Below are positions 1 to 7,924 of a stretch of 64,000 nucleotides of DNA, piece by piece (the stretch's first letter is position 1; each line of letters begins with the position of its first letter). A program made the position numbers and the translations under genes. The stretch comes from Streptomyces violascens. GTDB taxonomy: Bacteria > Actinomycetota > Actinomycetes > Streptomycetales > Streptomycetaceae. Under the pieces are notes generated by a model. It was not told the origin of the DNA, searched no databases, and saw only the letters and a list, made by a program, of their open reading frames with translations. The stretch is taken from NCBI RefSeq assembly GCF_014649955.1, contig NZ_BMUA01000002.1:248001-312000 (forward strand), written 5' to 3'.

Positions 1-366
1 CCGGCGTACCGCGTCGATGAACTGCGCCGCGTCGAACACCCGGTCCTTGAGGAGGTAGCCGACCCCGCCGTTGCCGTCCGCGAGGAGCTCGCGCGCGTAC
101 AGCTGCTCCACGTGCTGGGACAGGACCAGGACCGGCAGGCCGGGCCGGGCGCGGCGGGCGGCGAGCGCGCACTGGAGGCCCTCGTCGGTGTGCGACGGCG
201 GAAGCCGGACGTCGACGATCGCGACGTCCGGCTCCAGTTCGGTCAACGCCCGGGTCAGCTCCGGTCCGCTCTCGACGGCGGCGAGGATCTCGAAGTCGAA
301 CGCCTCCAGCATTCTGACCAGGCCGTCGCGGAGCAGGAACAGGTCCTCGGCTAGGACAACTCGCAA
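1..366 (-). CDS. Response regulator, receiver domain (3' end outside window)
   Basis: This is the N-terminal 122 residues of a two-component response regulator that runs off the left edge. The receiver fold is clear: the acidic pocket follows the first strand (AED at residues 6-8), the phosphoacceptor is Asp52 in IVDVRLPP, and the conserved lysine is Lys107 in YLLKD. The output domain is not in the window; the pairing with a HisKA_3 kinase suggests a LuxR-type helix-turn-helix, which is inference. The chosen start is TTG at 366, overlapping the kinase stop at 351-353 by 16 bases, because the reading frame has no ATG or GTG before the first beta strand. The overlap implies translational coupling to the upstream kinase. 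Confidence 0.85.
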   Translation of the reverse strand, partial: MRVVLAEDLFLLRDGLVRMLEAFDFEILAAVESGPELTRALTELEPDVAIVDVRLPPSHTDEGLQCALAARRARPGLPVLVLSQHVEQLYARELLADGNGGVGYLLKDRVFDAAQFIDAVRR

Positions 367-1616
367 GGGATCTCCATGGTCACCAGGGTGGGACCGCCCG
401 CGGGGCTGCTGACGGCCAGGACGCCGTCGAATGTACCGAGCCGGCGCTCGACCCCGCTCAGGCCGGTGCCCGCCCCGGTCCGCGCACCGCCCTTGCCGTT
501 GTCGCCCACGGACACCCGCAGCGCGCCCGCCCCGTACGACAGGTCGACCCAGATGCTGTCCGCGTCCGCGTGCTTGACCGCGTTGGTGAGTGCCTCGCTG
601 ACCGCGAAGTACGCGGCCGACTCGACCGGCGCCTCGGCGCGGGCCCGCTCCGGCAGGTCCACCGACACGTCGGTCGGCACGGGCAGCCGCAGCGCCAACG
701 CCCGTACGGCATCGGCCAGCCCGCGCTCGGCGAGGACCGGCGGGTGGATGCCGCGCACCAGGTCGCGCAGCTCGGTCAGCGCCTCGGCGGAGGACTCGCG
801 GGCCATCGCGAGGAGCTGCTTGGCCTTCGCCGGGTCCGTCTCGACGAGCGCCTCGATGGTGCCCAGGTTCATGCCCATCGCGACCAGGCGGGCCTGCGCC
901 CCGTCGTGCAAGTCCCGCTCGATGCGGCGCAGTTCGGCCGCCGAGGTGTCCACGGCGTCGTGCCGGGTCTCGGTGAGCCGGTCCACGCGCTGCGCCAGCT
1001 CGGCCTCGCGGGACGGCGCGAGCAGCGCCCGGGCCAGCTGGAAGTGGCCGCGCAGCAGGGCCGGGTTGACGAACATGCCGAGCACGAACATCGCGGTGCC
1101 CAGCGCCGCGGCCGCGTACGCGGTCCCCTGGCTGACGACGTGGACGAACAGGAACCAGTCGCCGCCCGCGTCCGCGATCGGCCGCCACACGCCGAGCGCG
1201 AGGACCCAGCCGTACGCCATGTACAGGATCAGGACCGGCGGCAGCAGCGCGGTGGCGAACCCGGCCGTCATGTCGGCGAGCATCCAGCGCAGGTCGTGCC
1301 AGGTCGCCGGGTCGCGCAGCATGACCGTGCACCGCTGGACCCAGCCGGCAAGACCCGGCCGGTGCGGCACCGGCCGGTACGCCGAGGGGATGCGCACCCC
1401 GCTCCAGCGAGCGGCCAGCTCCCGCCGGAAGTTCGCGTGGGCCCGCACCCGCTCGATGACCAGCGGGGTGGCCAGCACGCCGACGCCGATGGGTATGAGA
1501 CCGATGGAGACGACGGTGAGCGTGAAGAGCACGATCGACCCCGTGATCGAGACGACACTGAGGGCGAGCCCCCGTGGCCCCGCGAGCAGAGCGTCCCGTG
1601 CCTTGGCCGCGTTCAT
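351..1616 (-). CDS. Sensor histidine kinase (HisKA_3 type)
   Basis: This 421-residue membrane histidine kinase is cognate to the response regulator that overlaps its 3' end. The N-terminal 200 residues contain two pairs of hydrophobic segments (about 20-55 and 120-185), matching the membrane sensor module common in actinobacterial kinases. The dimerisation and phosphoacceptor box RRIERDLHDGAQARL places the phosphorylated histidine at His237. A HATPase domain follows, with N-box Asn345 (EALTNAVKHA) and a glycine-rich ATP lid near the C-terminus. The ATG at 1616 was chosen over longer forms because AAGGAG lies about 8 bases upstream and the codons before it read through repeat DNA. The ligand cannot be read from the sequence. 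Confidence 0.9.
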   Translation of the reverse strand: MNAAKARDALLAGPRGLALSVVSITGSIVLFTLTVVSIGLIPIGVGVLATPLVIERVRAHANFRRELAARWSGVRIPSAYRPVPHRPGLAGWVQRCTVMLRDPATWHDLRWMLADMTAGFATALLPPVLILYMAYGWVLALGVWRPIADAGGDWFLFVHVVSQGTAYAAAALGTAMFVLGMFVNPALLRGHFQLARALLAPSREAELAQRVDRLTETRHDAVDTSAAELRRIERDLHDGAQARLVAMGMNLGTIEALVETDPAKAKQLLAMARESSAEALTELRDLVRGIHPPVLAERGLADAVRALALRLPVPTDVSVDLPERARAEAPVESAAYFAVSEALTNAVKHADADSIWVDLSYGAGALRVSVGDNGKGGARTGAGTGLSGVERRLGTFDGVLAVSSPAGGPTLVTMEIPCELS

Positions 1617-1654
1617 GTGCTTCCCCGTCTCCTTAGGTGCGCCGCGGTGACCAC

Positions 1655-1790
1655 GCCCCGTTTCGAGGGGTGCGGGGCCGCGATCCTTGTGCGGCTCGGC
1701 CGCGTGGGCGCGACCAGCCTCCCCCAAGCTCTCAACTTCGTTCGAGCAGGGGGGACCCCCATCGGTCCGCAGTCGAACAACTGCATAACC
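1655..1790. repeat. Dispersed intergenic repeat, copy A, with inner palindromic module
   Basis: The 366-base gap 1617-1982 holds a copy of a repeat found again at about 7736-7850. Shared outer blocks are GAGGGGyGCGGGGC, TGTGCGGCTCsGCCGCG and GCGACCAGCC, followed by GTCCGCAG. An inner module of about 44 bases runs from CTCCCCCAAGCTCTC to GGGGGGACCCCCAT. It sits here after the GACCAGCC block, in the opposite orientation to its orientation in copy B. I see no gene in this gap. Repeats of this kind are frequent at Streptomyces gene ends (recalled, not searched). Confidence 0.65.
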
Positions 1791-1982
1791 GGCGGAGCGC
1801 TGGGTGCCGGGCGGGCCTGGCTCCCAGTGTCGCCCGGGCGCGAGCCCGGAGTCACTGGGCCCCACCCCCGCCCAGGGGGTGTTGCCAGCACCACCATGCC
1901 GGCCCGTGTTCTGCCCGCCTCGCAGAGACGCCGCATGCGAAAGGGCGGGGCACCCTTGGGTACCCCGCCCTCAACTCCTCTG

Positions 1983-2567
1983 TCAGGGTGCGTACTTGTA
2001 CCCCACCCGCCGAACCGTCTGGATCGCCCCCCGATGCTCCGCCCCGAGCTTGCGCCGCAGCCGGGCGACGTGGACGTCGACCGTACGGCCGTCGCCGACG
2101 TGGCCGTAGCCCCACACCGTGGTGACCAGCTGGTCGCGCGTGTGCACCCGGTGCGGATGGGCCACCAGGTGGGCGAGCAGCTCGAATTCGAGGTAGGTGA
2201 GGTCGAGCTGGGCCCCGTCCACCTCGGCGGTGCGCCGCACGGTGTCGATCCGTACGAGCGCGTCCCCGCCGAAGGAGGCGGGCTCGACCGGGACGGGCGT
2301 CAGGGGCTCGGGCGCCGCGGCGAGCAGCGCGGGCTGCTGGTCGGCCGGGACGAGCACCAGATAGCCGACCATCGGCGGCTGGCCCGGCAGCGCGGGCAGG
2401 GTGTGCTGGGGTGCGGGCAGCCAAGTGGCGCCCGGCGGAAGGAAGTCGACGACCTGGGACGGGGCGGGACGTGCCACCTCGTCGCGGTCCACGGCCCGCA
2501 GTCGGTGCCGGCCGAGCGGCAGGGGGGTGGGGACGTCGGCGGAGGGGAGGGTACGGGTGTTCGCCAT
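1983..2567 (-). CDS. Orphan winged-helix (OmpR/PhoB-type) DNA-binding protein
   Basis: This 194-residue protein has a C-terminal Trans_reg_C winged-helix domain (about residues 100-194). The recognition region LTYLEFELLAHLVAHPHRVHT and the wing RTVDVHVARLRRKLG, ending in TVRRVGYKY, are typical of OmpR/PhoB output domains. The first 95 residues are proline-rich and lack receiver-domain aspartates, so it is not a standard response regulator. It lies downstream of glnII on the same strand, after the glnII terminator, and is probably transcribed separately. A possible 39-codon ORF precedes it (2655-2774). The target genes are unknown. The ATG at 2567 has only a weak ribosome-binding site. Confidence 0.8.
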   Translation of the reverse strand: MANTRTLPSADVPTPLPLGRHRLRAVDRDEVARPAPSQVVDFLPPGATWLPAPQHTLPALPGQPPMVGYLVLVPADQQPALLAAAPEPLTPVPVEPASFGGDALVRIDTVRRTAEVDGAQLDLTYLEFELLAHLVAHPHRVHTRDQLVTTVWGYGHVGDGRTVDVHVARLRRKLGAEHRGAIQTVRRVGYKYAP

Positions 2568-2654
2568 GAGGGGTCAGCTCTTTCGCGCGGGGAGTCGTCG
2601 GCAGGGGACGTACGTCGTTGCGCGCGGGCCGAAGGCCTGGAGTGGATCGAGGCG

Positions 2655-2774
2655 TTAGAGGGCCGGCGCGTTCGTCGCGCGGCAACACACCCGGTCGAAA
2701 TCGTGGTCCTGGCGCGACGGCCAGAACGGCTCGAGGTCGCTGCGACCTGTCGCGGGGTTCTGGATGCTGGCCAT
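2655..2774 (-). CDS. Candidate 39-residue small protein
   Basis: An ATG-to-TAA reading frame of 39 codons sits in the 411-base gap between the wHTH gene and glnII. Its product begins MASIQNPATGRSDLEPFWP and ends DFDRVCCRATNAPAL. Third positions are strongly G/C-biased and the composition is protein-like, which sets it apart from random shadows. GGGGA lies immediately before the ATG, too close for a normal ribosome-binding site. It could be a leader peptide for the regulator starting 88 bases downstream, a free microprotein, or spurious. No function is assigned. The rest of the gap holds only the glnII terminator. Confidence 0.4.
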   Translation of the reverse strand: MASIQNPATGRSDLEPFWPSRQDHDFDRVCCRATNAPAL

Positions 2775-2924
2775 GTCCCCATTCAACCAGACGATCCGCC
2801 CGCAGCAGGAGCCCCCTCCCACGGACTGATACGGATCCTCGGCACAGCGTGACCGGAATCCTCCCCTCCGCGAGAGAGCCCCCACGGGAACCCCCATGAG
2901 GGAACCCCTCCCACGACAGAACCC

Positions 2925-2962
2925 CGAAGGGCGCCCACCGCATCAGCGGTGGACGCCCTTCG
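2925..2962 (-). terminator. Terminator after glnII
   Basis: An inverted repeat with 17-base arms (2925-2941 and 2946-2962), one mismatch and a 4-base loop lies 17 bases downstream of the glnII stop codon. Confidence 0.8.
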
Positions 2963-2978
2963 CGCATCGCATCGGGAC

Positions 2979-4010
2979 TCAGACCTGGCCGGCCTTCTCC
3001 AGGCCGGTGCAGCAGGTGTCGACGATGAGGCGGGTCACCACGTACGGGTCGACGTTGGCGTTGGGGCGGCGGTCCTCGATGTAGCCCTTCTGGTCCACCT
3101 CGACCTGCCACGGGATGCGTACCGAGGCGCCGCGGTCGGAGACGCCGTACTTGTACTGGTCCCACGGGGCGGTCTCGTGCAGGCCCGTCAGGCGGTCGTC
3201 GATGCCGGCGCCGTAGTTCTTGACGTGGTCCATGGGCTTGGAGCCCTCGCCCAGCGCCTCGCACGCGGTGATGATCGCGGCGTAGCCCTCGCGCATGGCC
3301 TTGGTGGAGAAGTTGGTGTGCGCGCCCGCCCCGTTCCAGTCGCCCTTGACCGGCTTGGGGTCGAGGGTGGCGGAGACGTTGAAGTCCTCGGCGGTGCGGT
3401 AGAGCAGCCAGCGGGCGATCCACAGCTGGTCGGAGACCTCAAGGGGGGAGAGCGGGCCGACCTGGAACTCCCACTGGCCGGGCATCACTTCGGCGTTGAT
3501 GCCGGAGATGCCGAGGCCCGCGGCGAGGCAGTGGTCGAGGTGCTTCTCGACGATGTCGCGGCCGAAGATCTCGTCCGCACCGACACCGCAGTAGTAGCCG
3601 CCCTGCGCCGCCGGGAAGCCGCCGACGGGGAAGCCGAGCGGGCGGTCGCCGTCGAAGAAGGTGTACTCCTGCTCGATGCCGAAGATCGGCTCCTGCGCCG
3701 CGAACTGCTCGGCGAGCGGACGCAGCAGGGCACGCGTGTTGGACTCGTGCGGGGTGCCGTCGATGTTGAGGACCTCGCACAGCACGAGGATGTGCTCGCC
3801 GCCGCGGATCGGGTCCGGGCAGGAGAACACCGGCTTCAGGACGCGGTCCGACGCGTGGCCCTCGGCCTGGTTGGTGCTGGACCCGTCGAAGCCCCAGATC
3901 GGCAGCTCGGCGACGGCGACGGGCGAACCGGCCATGATCTTCGTCTTGGAACGGAGCTTGGCGGTCGGCTCGGTGCCGTCGATCCAGATGTACTCGGCCT
4001 TGTACGTCAC
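2979..4010 (-). CDS. glnII: Glutamine synthetase type II
   Basis: This is the eukaryote-like glutamine synthetase (GSII), which makes glutamine from glutamate, ammonia and ATP in the cytoplasm. The product is 343 residues, the usual length for actinobacterial GSII. Diagnostic segments include WGFDGSSTNQAEG near the N-terminus, FGIEQEYTFF (metal-binding glutamates), GINAEVMPGQWEFQVGP and NGAGAHTNFSTK. The start chosen is GTG at 4010, giving MTYKAEYIWIDG. The ATG at 4019 has AAAGG directly against it, whereas AAAGGA is 8 bases from the GTG. A GlnR-type double operator lies about 90 bases upstream. A second synthetase (glnA) lies 8.6 kb away. Confidence 0.97.
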   Translation of the reverse strand: MTYKAEYIWIDGTEPTAKLRSKTKIMAGSPVAVAELPIWGFDGSSTNQAEGHASDRVLKPVFSCPDPIRGGEHILVLCEVLNIDGTPHESNTRALLRPLAEQFAAQEPIFGIEQEYTFFDGDRPLGFPVGGFPAAQGGYYCGVGADEIFGRDIVEKHLDHCLAAGLGISGINAEVMPGQWEFQVGPLSPLEVSDQLWIARWLLYRTAEDFNVSATLDPKPVKGDWNGAGAHTNFSTKAMREGYAAIITACEALGEGSKPMDHVKNYGAGIDDRLTGLHETAPWDQYKYGVSDRGASVRIPWQVEVDQKGYIEDRRPNANVDPYVVTRLIVDTCCTGLEKAGQV

Positions 4011-4097
4011 AAAAGCCATCCTTTGCGGGAGCTGCGGGGTGCCTGCGCGCTGCCACGCTGCGGCGCTGCTGTATGCCCGGCAGCCTCACACCCCGGC

Positions 4098-4135
4098 ATT
4101 TCCCGTCCGTTGCCCGTTTGTGAACCCGGTGTTAC
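4098..4135 (-). promoter_or_regulatory. GlnR-type double operator of glnII
   Basis: Read on the minus strand this is GTAAC-n6-TTCAC (4120-4135), the 6-base spacer AAACGG, then GCAAC-n6-GAAAT (4098-4113). This matches the known GlnR a-site/b-site layout (gTnAC-n6-GaAAC repeated). The same arrangement with the identical spacer precedes glnA. The distal half-site overlaps the stop codon of the preceding gene (4132-4134). GlnR is the global nitrogen regulator of Streptomyces; occupancy is inferred. Confidence 0.8.
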
Positions 4136-5225
4136 CTGGGGTGCCGCAGCAGCGCCGCGAAGCCCGCGGTGCGGATCCGCCTCGTCAGTTCCTCCACCGC
4201 GGTGCCCAGCGCCTCGGCGGTTCGTACCGGATCCCAGTCGTGGGCGGCCAGGCTCTGGAGCAGATGGCCGCGCCGCACCTGGTTCTCGGAGAGCCGGAAC
4301 GTCTTCAGATACGCCACCCTGCCCTTGCGGTCGGTGATCGCCTCGCCGATGTGCTGGGCGGCGCCGCCCCGGTGGAACGGCGGCAGGAAGCGCCACAGGT
4401 CGAAGCCGCCCATCCGGTACACCCGGCTGAACGCGTACGACGTGTCGTACAGTTCCGCGGCCATCACCGTGTCGTGCGCCTCGCGCCAGGCCCGCTCCTG
4501 TGCGCGGGCCGCCGCCCGCAGGTCCGCGAGACTGCGCACCCGGCGGTCGTCGATGCGGGCGGTGAACTCCGTGACCGGGCGGCCGTACTGCGCGTACTGG
4601 TGGATCAGCTCGCCGAACAGGTCCTGGAGCAGGGTGGCGTGCAGCGCCCGGTAGTCGTCCGGGTGCGGCACCGCGAAGGCGGCGCCGAGCGCGTCCGCCG
4701 CGTACACGAGGACACCGCACTGGCCCGGGTGGATCTCGAACACCCGCAGCGCGTCGGCGAGCCCGGGCACCTGGCGCCGAGGTAGGCGCTCTCCACGCGC
4801 GGCGAGAGCCCGCTGCGCAGCGCCGCGCGCGACCAGGTGTCCCGCTGCACGGAAGGGCCGCCGAAGTGCAGTGCCAGATAGCCCTCCAGGGCCAGGTGCA
4901 ACGGCAGGAAGCGCAGCCGGTCGCCGGGCCTCCGCTTCGCCATCCGGTGCAGCGGCACCCGGTTCGGCACCCCGTCGCCCAGCCGCGTGCCGTACGCCGC
5001 AGAGGGGCCCTCGCCCGACCAGTCGGCCACGAAGCCGTGCGGGACGTACGAGGTGTAGCGGGTGGTGTCGTTCAGGCGCACCTCCGCGCCCGCCGGGTCC
5101 CCGTACGCCTCCCGGCTCAGCCGCAGCCCTTCCACCGCCTCCGCGCGCAGCAGCGGCACGAGCCGGATGCCGCCCCACACCTGGGCGGGCCCGGCGGTGA
5201 GACCGGTCAGGTCGAGCGAGGGCAT
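4132..5225 (-). pseudogene. ARPP-1-like protein with C-terminal Fis-like HTH, frameshifted in this sequence
   Basis: Two overlapping frames together encode one protein of about 364 residues. The first frame starts at ATG 5225 (MPSLDLTGLTAG) and is coherent to about residue 151 (ESAYLGA). The second continues with QVPGLADALRVFEIHPG to the stop at 4132. The shift lies near 4771-4778, where one base appears to be missing. The combined product resembles ARPP-1-domain proteins: VWGGIRLVPL near the N-terminus, and GQCGVLVYAADALGAAFAVP with DYRALHATLLQDLFGELI in the middle. The last 35 residues (DWDPVRTAEALGTAVEELTRRI) look like a Fis-type helix-turn-helix. The start lies inside the upstream vWA gene, indicating coupling. 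Either a real disruption or a sequencing error is possible; no slippery heptamer is present, so programmed shifting is unlikely. Confidence 0.65.
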
Positions 5226-6643
5226 CGGCTGTCCTGGGTGAAGTCGGCGGTGCGGCGGTCCAGATACGTGTACAGCTCGGCCAGGCCCGTGCGGCCCTCG
5301 GCGAACTCGGCCACCTCCACCAGGGCGGGCAGGTCCTCCGCGTCGCGGATGCCGGCCGTGGGCACCGAGGGGGCGAGGCGGCGCACGTCGAAGCCGTCCG
5401 CGTCGTATACGGGGTTCACATGGACGACACGGGTGCGGCGGTCCGGGTCGAGCCGGGTGCGCCACACCCGCAGCACCTCGCCCGCGAGGCCCGGCGGCGC
5501 GTTGTCCCAGCCGTCCGAGACGATCACGAGCCGCTCGGGGGAGTCGTCGAGCGCGTCCAGGACGCACGAGCCGATCGGCGTCGCGCCGAACGGCCGGACC
5601 AGCAGCGGATCCGTGCCGCCCGAGGTCCACCGGCCGCGGTACGCCCCCGCGCCGGCCAGCGCGGCCAGGAGGAAGTGGCAGGCCAGAGCCACCGCGAGGG
5701 GGCGGCGCCGCTTCTCGCCCGAGCCGGCGGAGGAGTAGCTGTCGTCGAGCACCGCCGAGACGCGGCCCCACGTTCCCGCGTGCGGCCCGGCCGCGCGCAG
5801 CGCCGAGGCCCGCAGCGCGCCCGTCAGCTCGGCCCGGCGCCGCGCCCGCTCGTCGAGGCCGAGCGAGAGGACGTAACCGGCGAGCCGGGTCAGCGGCATG
5901 GTGGCCAGGTCGGCGGGGGCGGCCCCGGCCCGCGCCTGGACGCGCAGCCGCTCCAGGCGGGTGGTGCGCGGCGCGATCCGCTCCAGGAACACCTCGCGCG
6001 GCACCCCGTGCCGGGCCGCGAACCCCTCGGCGACGGTGAACGGCAGCTCGTACAGGGCGCCCTGCTCGTAGTGCGCGCGGCGGTGTGCGTCGAGCAGGGG
6101 GTGCTCGTAGCGGGGCCGGTGGCCGGGCCGGAACAGGAAGTCCCCCAACTCCCCTCCGTCGTAAGGGAGATGGGCATGGCGGGCCGCGGACTTCAGGCCG
6201 CCCCGGTACTTCACCGCGTCGAACGCCGGGTCCGGGCGGGCCGCCAGCCAGTCGCGGAAGATCGCGCGGGTGCGCCGGTTGTTGACCTTCGCCGTCCGCA
6301 GCGCGCGCAGCAGCCGGTAGACCCGCTGCGGCGGGAGCACCGCGAGCCGGGCCGCGATCAGGCGGCCCTCGGTGCGCTTCTCCTCGGGGCTCGCCTCGCC
6401 CGCGCTCTCCAGGAGATGGCGGACGATCAGCGCCGCGTTGTGGTCGTTGATGTCCAGGGCGAGCACGGCCGCGTACACCCTGCGGTAGTTGACCCGCACG
6501 TACTCGTGGAGGAAGGCGAGCGAGAGCCGCTGCTCGCCGGCGGCCGAGCGGAACTCGCGCTGCCCGGTGGCGGTCACGGCGGCATTGACGAAGAGCAGCA
6601 CGTCCTCGGCCGCCACGAGGTCGGCGTAGCTCTCCTGAGCCAT
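5207..6643 (-). CDS. Ro/TROVE-like protein with C-terminal von Willebrand A domain
   Basis: The product has 478 residues. The N-terminal two-thirds (1-285) is helical, reminiscent of the HEAT-like ring of Ro60/Rsr proteins. The C-terminal part is a vWA domain with a complete metal-dependent adhesion site: D300-x-S302-x-S304 (LDDSYSSAG), a threonine in SGGTDPLL, and Asp377 in VIVSDGWDN. Ro-family proteins bind misfolded RNAs and Y RNAs, so an RNA quality-control role is possible but inferred from fold resemblance only. The ATG at 6643 has GGGGGA 7 bases upstream. Its 3' end overlaps the start of the ARPP-1-like gene by 19 bases. It is divergent from the oxidoreductase at 6823 across a 179-base gap. 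Confidence 0.7.
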   Translation of the reverse strand: MAQESYADLVAAEDVLLFVNAAVTATGQREFRSAAGEQRLSLAFLHEYVRVNYRRVYAAVLALDINDHNAALIVRHLLESAGEASPEEKRTEGRLIAARLAVLPPQRVYRLLRALRTAKVNNRRTRAIFRDWLAARPDPAFDAVKYRGGLKSAARHAHLPYDGGELGDFLFRPGHRPRYEHPLLDAHRRAHYEQGALYELPFTVAEGFAARHGVPREVFLERIAPRTTRLERLRVQARAGAAPADLATMPLTRLAGYVLSLGLDERARRRAELTGALRASALRAAGPHAGTWGRVSAVLDDSYSSAGSGEKRRRPLAVALACHFLLAALAGAGAYRGRWTSGGTDPLLVRPFGATPIGSCVLDALDDSPERLVIVSDGWDNAPPGLAGEVLRVWRTRLDPDRRTRVVHVNPVYDADGFDVRRLAPSVPTAGIRDAEDLPALVEVAEFAEGRTGLAELYTYLDRRTADFTQDSRCPRST

Positions 6644-6822
6644 GGAGGTCCCCCGTGCGTGAAGTGGAAGCCGGCCGGGGAATGGGGGCGCGAGCAGCGA
6701 AATGTTTGCTGTAGAGGCAAGTCCCGGAAGTCGCACCGGAGTCCCGCGGCCGGCCCGGGAAACGTAACATTTCCTCCCCCTCGCCCCGCCACCGGAATTC
6801 CGCACCCGGCAGACTGGCCCCT

Positions 6823-7740
6823 ATGAACCGGACCGGCAGCACCACCCCCCGCATCGGCCTCCTCGGCACCGGCCCCTGGGCCGTCGCCACGCACGCCCCG
6901 GCGCTCGCCGCGCACCCCGGCGTCGACTTCGTGGGCGTGTGGGGGAGGCGCCCCGAGGCGGCGGCCGCGCTCGCCGAGGAGCACACGGTCGCGGTGTACG
7001 AGGACGCCGACGCGCTGTTCGCGGACTGCGACGCCGTCGCCTTCGCGCTGCCGCCGGACGTCCAGGCCCCGCTGGCGATCCGGGCCGCGCAGGCGGGCTG
7101 CCACCTGCTCCTGGACAAGCCGGTCGCGACGAGCGTGGCGGGAGCTCGTGAGCTGGCCGAGGCGGCCGAGCGCGCCCGGGTCGCCTCCGTCGTGTTCTTC
7201 ACGCTGCGGTTCGCGAAGGAGACCGCGGCGTGGGTGGCCCAACAGGCCTCCGTGGACGGCTGGTTCACCGGGCGGGCCCAGTGGTACGGGTCCCTGTTCA
7301 CCCCGGACGCCGAGGGCAATCCGTACGCCGCGTCGCCCTGGCGGGGTGAGAAGGGCGCGCTCTGGGACGTGGGCCCGCACGCGCTGGCCGTGCTGACCGG
7401 GGTGCTCGGCGAGGTGACCGCCTTGACCGCCGCGGCGGGCCCAGGCGACACCGCCCACCTGATCCTGCGCCACACCTCGGGCGCCTCCAGCACCGCCGGC
7501 CTGAGCTTCACCGCACCCCCGGCGGCCGCGGGCGTGGAGGTCTCGGTACTGGGCGAGGCGGGCGCGCAGACGATGCCGGGCTGGGGAGGCGCACTGGACG
7601 CGTTCGGCGCGGCGATCGACGCCCTGCTCGAGGCAGCCCGAACCGGGGTGCCGCATCCTTGCGACGTACGGTTCGGGGCGCGGATCACGGAGCTCTTGGC
7701 CGATGCAGAGGCACAGTTGGGCCGGGCCCGGCGCTCTTGA
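6823..7740 (+). CDS. Gfo/Idh/MocA-family NAD(P)-dependent oxidoreductase
   Basis: This 305-residue cytoplasmic dehydrogenase has an N-terminal Rossmann fold with the nucleotide-binding motif RIGLLGTGPWA. It carries the family signature LLLDKPVATS, equivalent to the EKP motif whose lysine acts in catalysis, near residue 102. The C-terminal half forms the usual alpha/beta substrate domain (GALWDVGPHALAVL, with its conserved Asp and His). Family members oxidise or reduce sugars, inositols and related polyols; the substrate here cannot be told. It is transcribed away from the Ro-like gene and followed by repeat DNA. Confidence 0.85.
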   Translation: MNRTGSTTPRIGLLGTGPWAVATHAPALAAHPGVDFVGVWGRRPEAAAALAEEHTVAVYEDADALFADCDAVAFALPPDVQAPLAIRAAQAGCHLLLDKPVATSVAGARELAEAAERARVASVVFFTLRFAKETAAWVAQQASVDGWFTGRAQWYGSLFTPDAEGNPYAASPWRGEKGALWDVGPHALAVLTGVLGEVTALTAAAGPGDTAHLILRHTSGASSTAGLSFTAPPAAAGVEVSVLGEAGAQTMPGWGGALDAFGAAIDALLEAARTGVPHPCDVRFGARITELLADAEAQLGRARRS

Positions 7741-7920
7741 GGGGCGCGGGGCTGTGACATGGTGCGGCTCCGCCGCGATGGGGGTCCCCCTGTTCGAGCG
7801 AAGCCGAGAACGTGGGGGAGCGACCAGCCGCAGACGGCCCGCAGCCGAAGAACCAGCGCCCGCAGGGACCAGCGCCCCGCAGGGAAGGGAGCCGCACCCC
7901 GCAGGGGAGCCGCACCCCGC
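7736..7920. repeat. Dispersed intergenic repeat, copy B, plus short tandem repeat
   Basis: Starting at the oxidoreductase stop codon, this repeats the outer blocks of copy A (GAGGGGCGCGGGGCTGTG, GGTGCGGCTCCGCCGCG, GCGACCAGCCGCAGACGG). The 44-base inner module (ATGGGGGTCCCCC to GTGGGGGAGC) is inserted before the GACCAGCC block and inverted relative to copy A. From about 7887 to 7920 there are two copies of GGGAGCCGCACCCCGC. No coding capacity was seen between 7741 and 7924. Confidence 0.65.
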
Positions 7921-7924
7921 GAGC

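Noticed and set aside
4011..4019. ATG at 4019 as the glnII start
   Set aside because: The ribosome-binding site abuts it, and the resulting protein is three residues longer than the family norm. GTG 4010 fits better.
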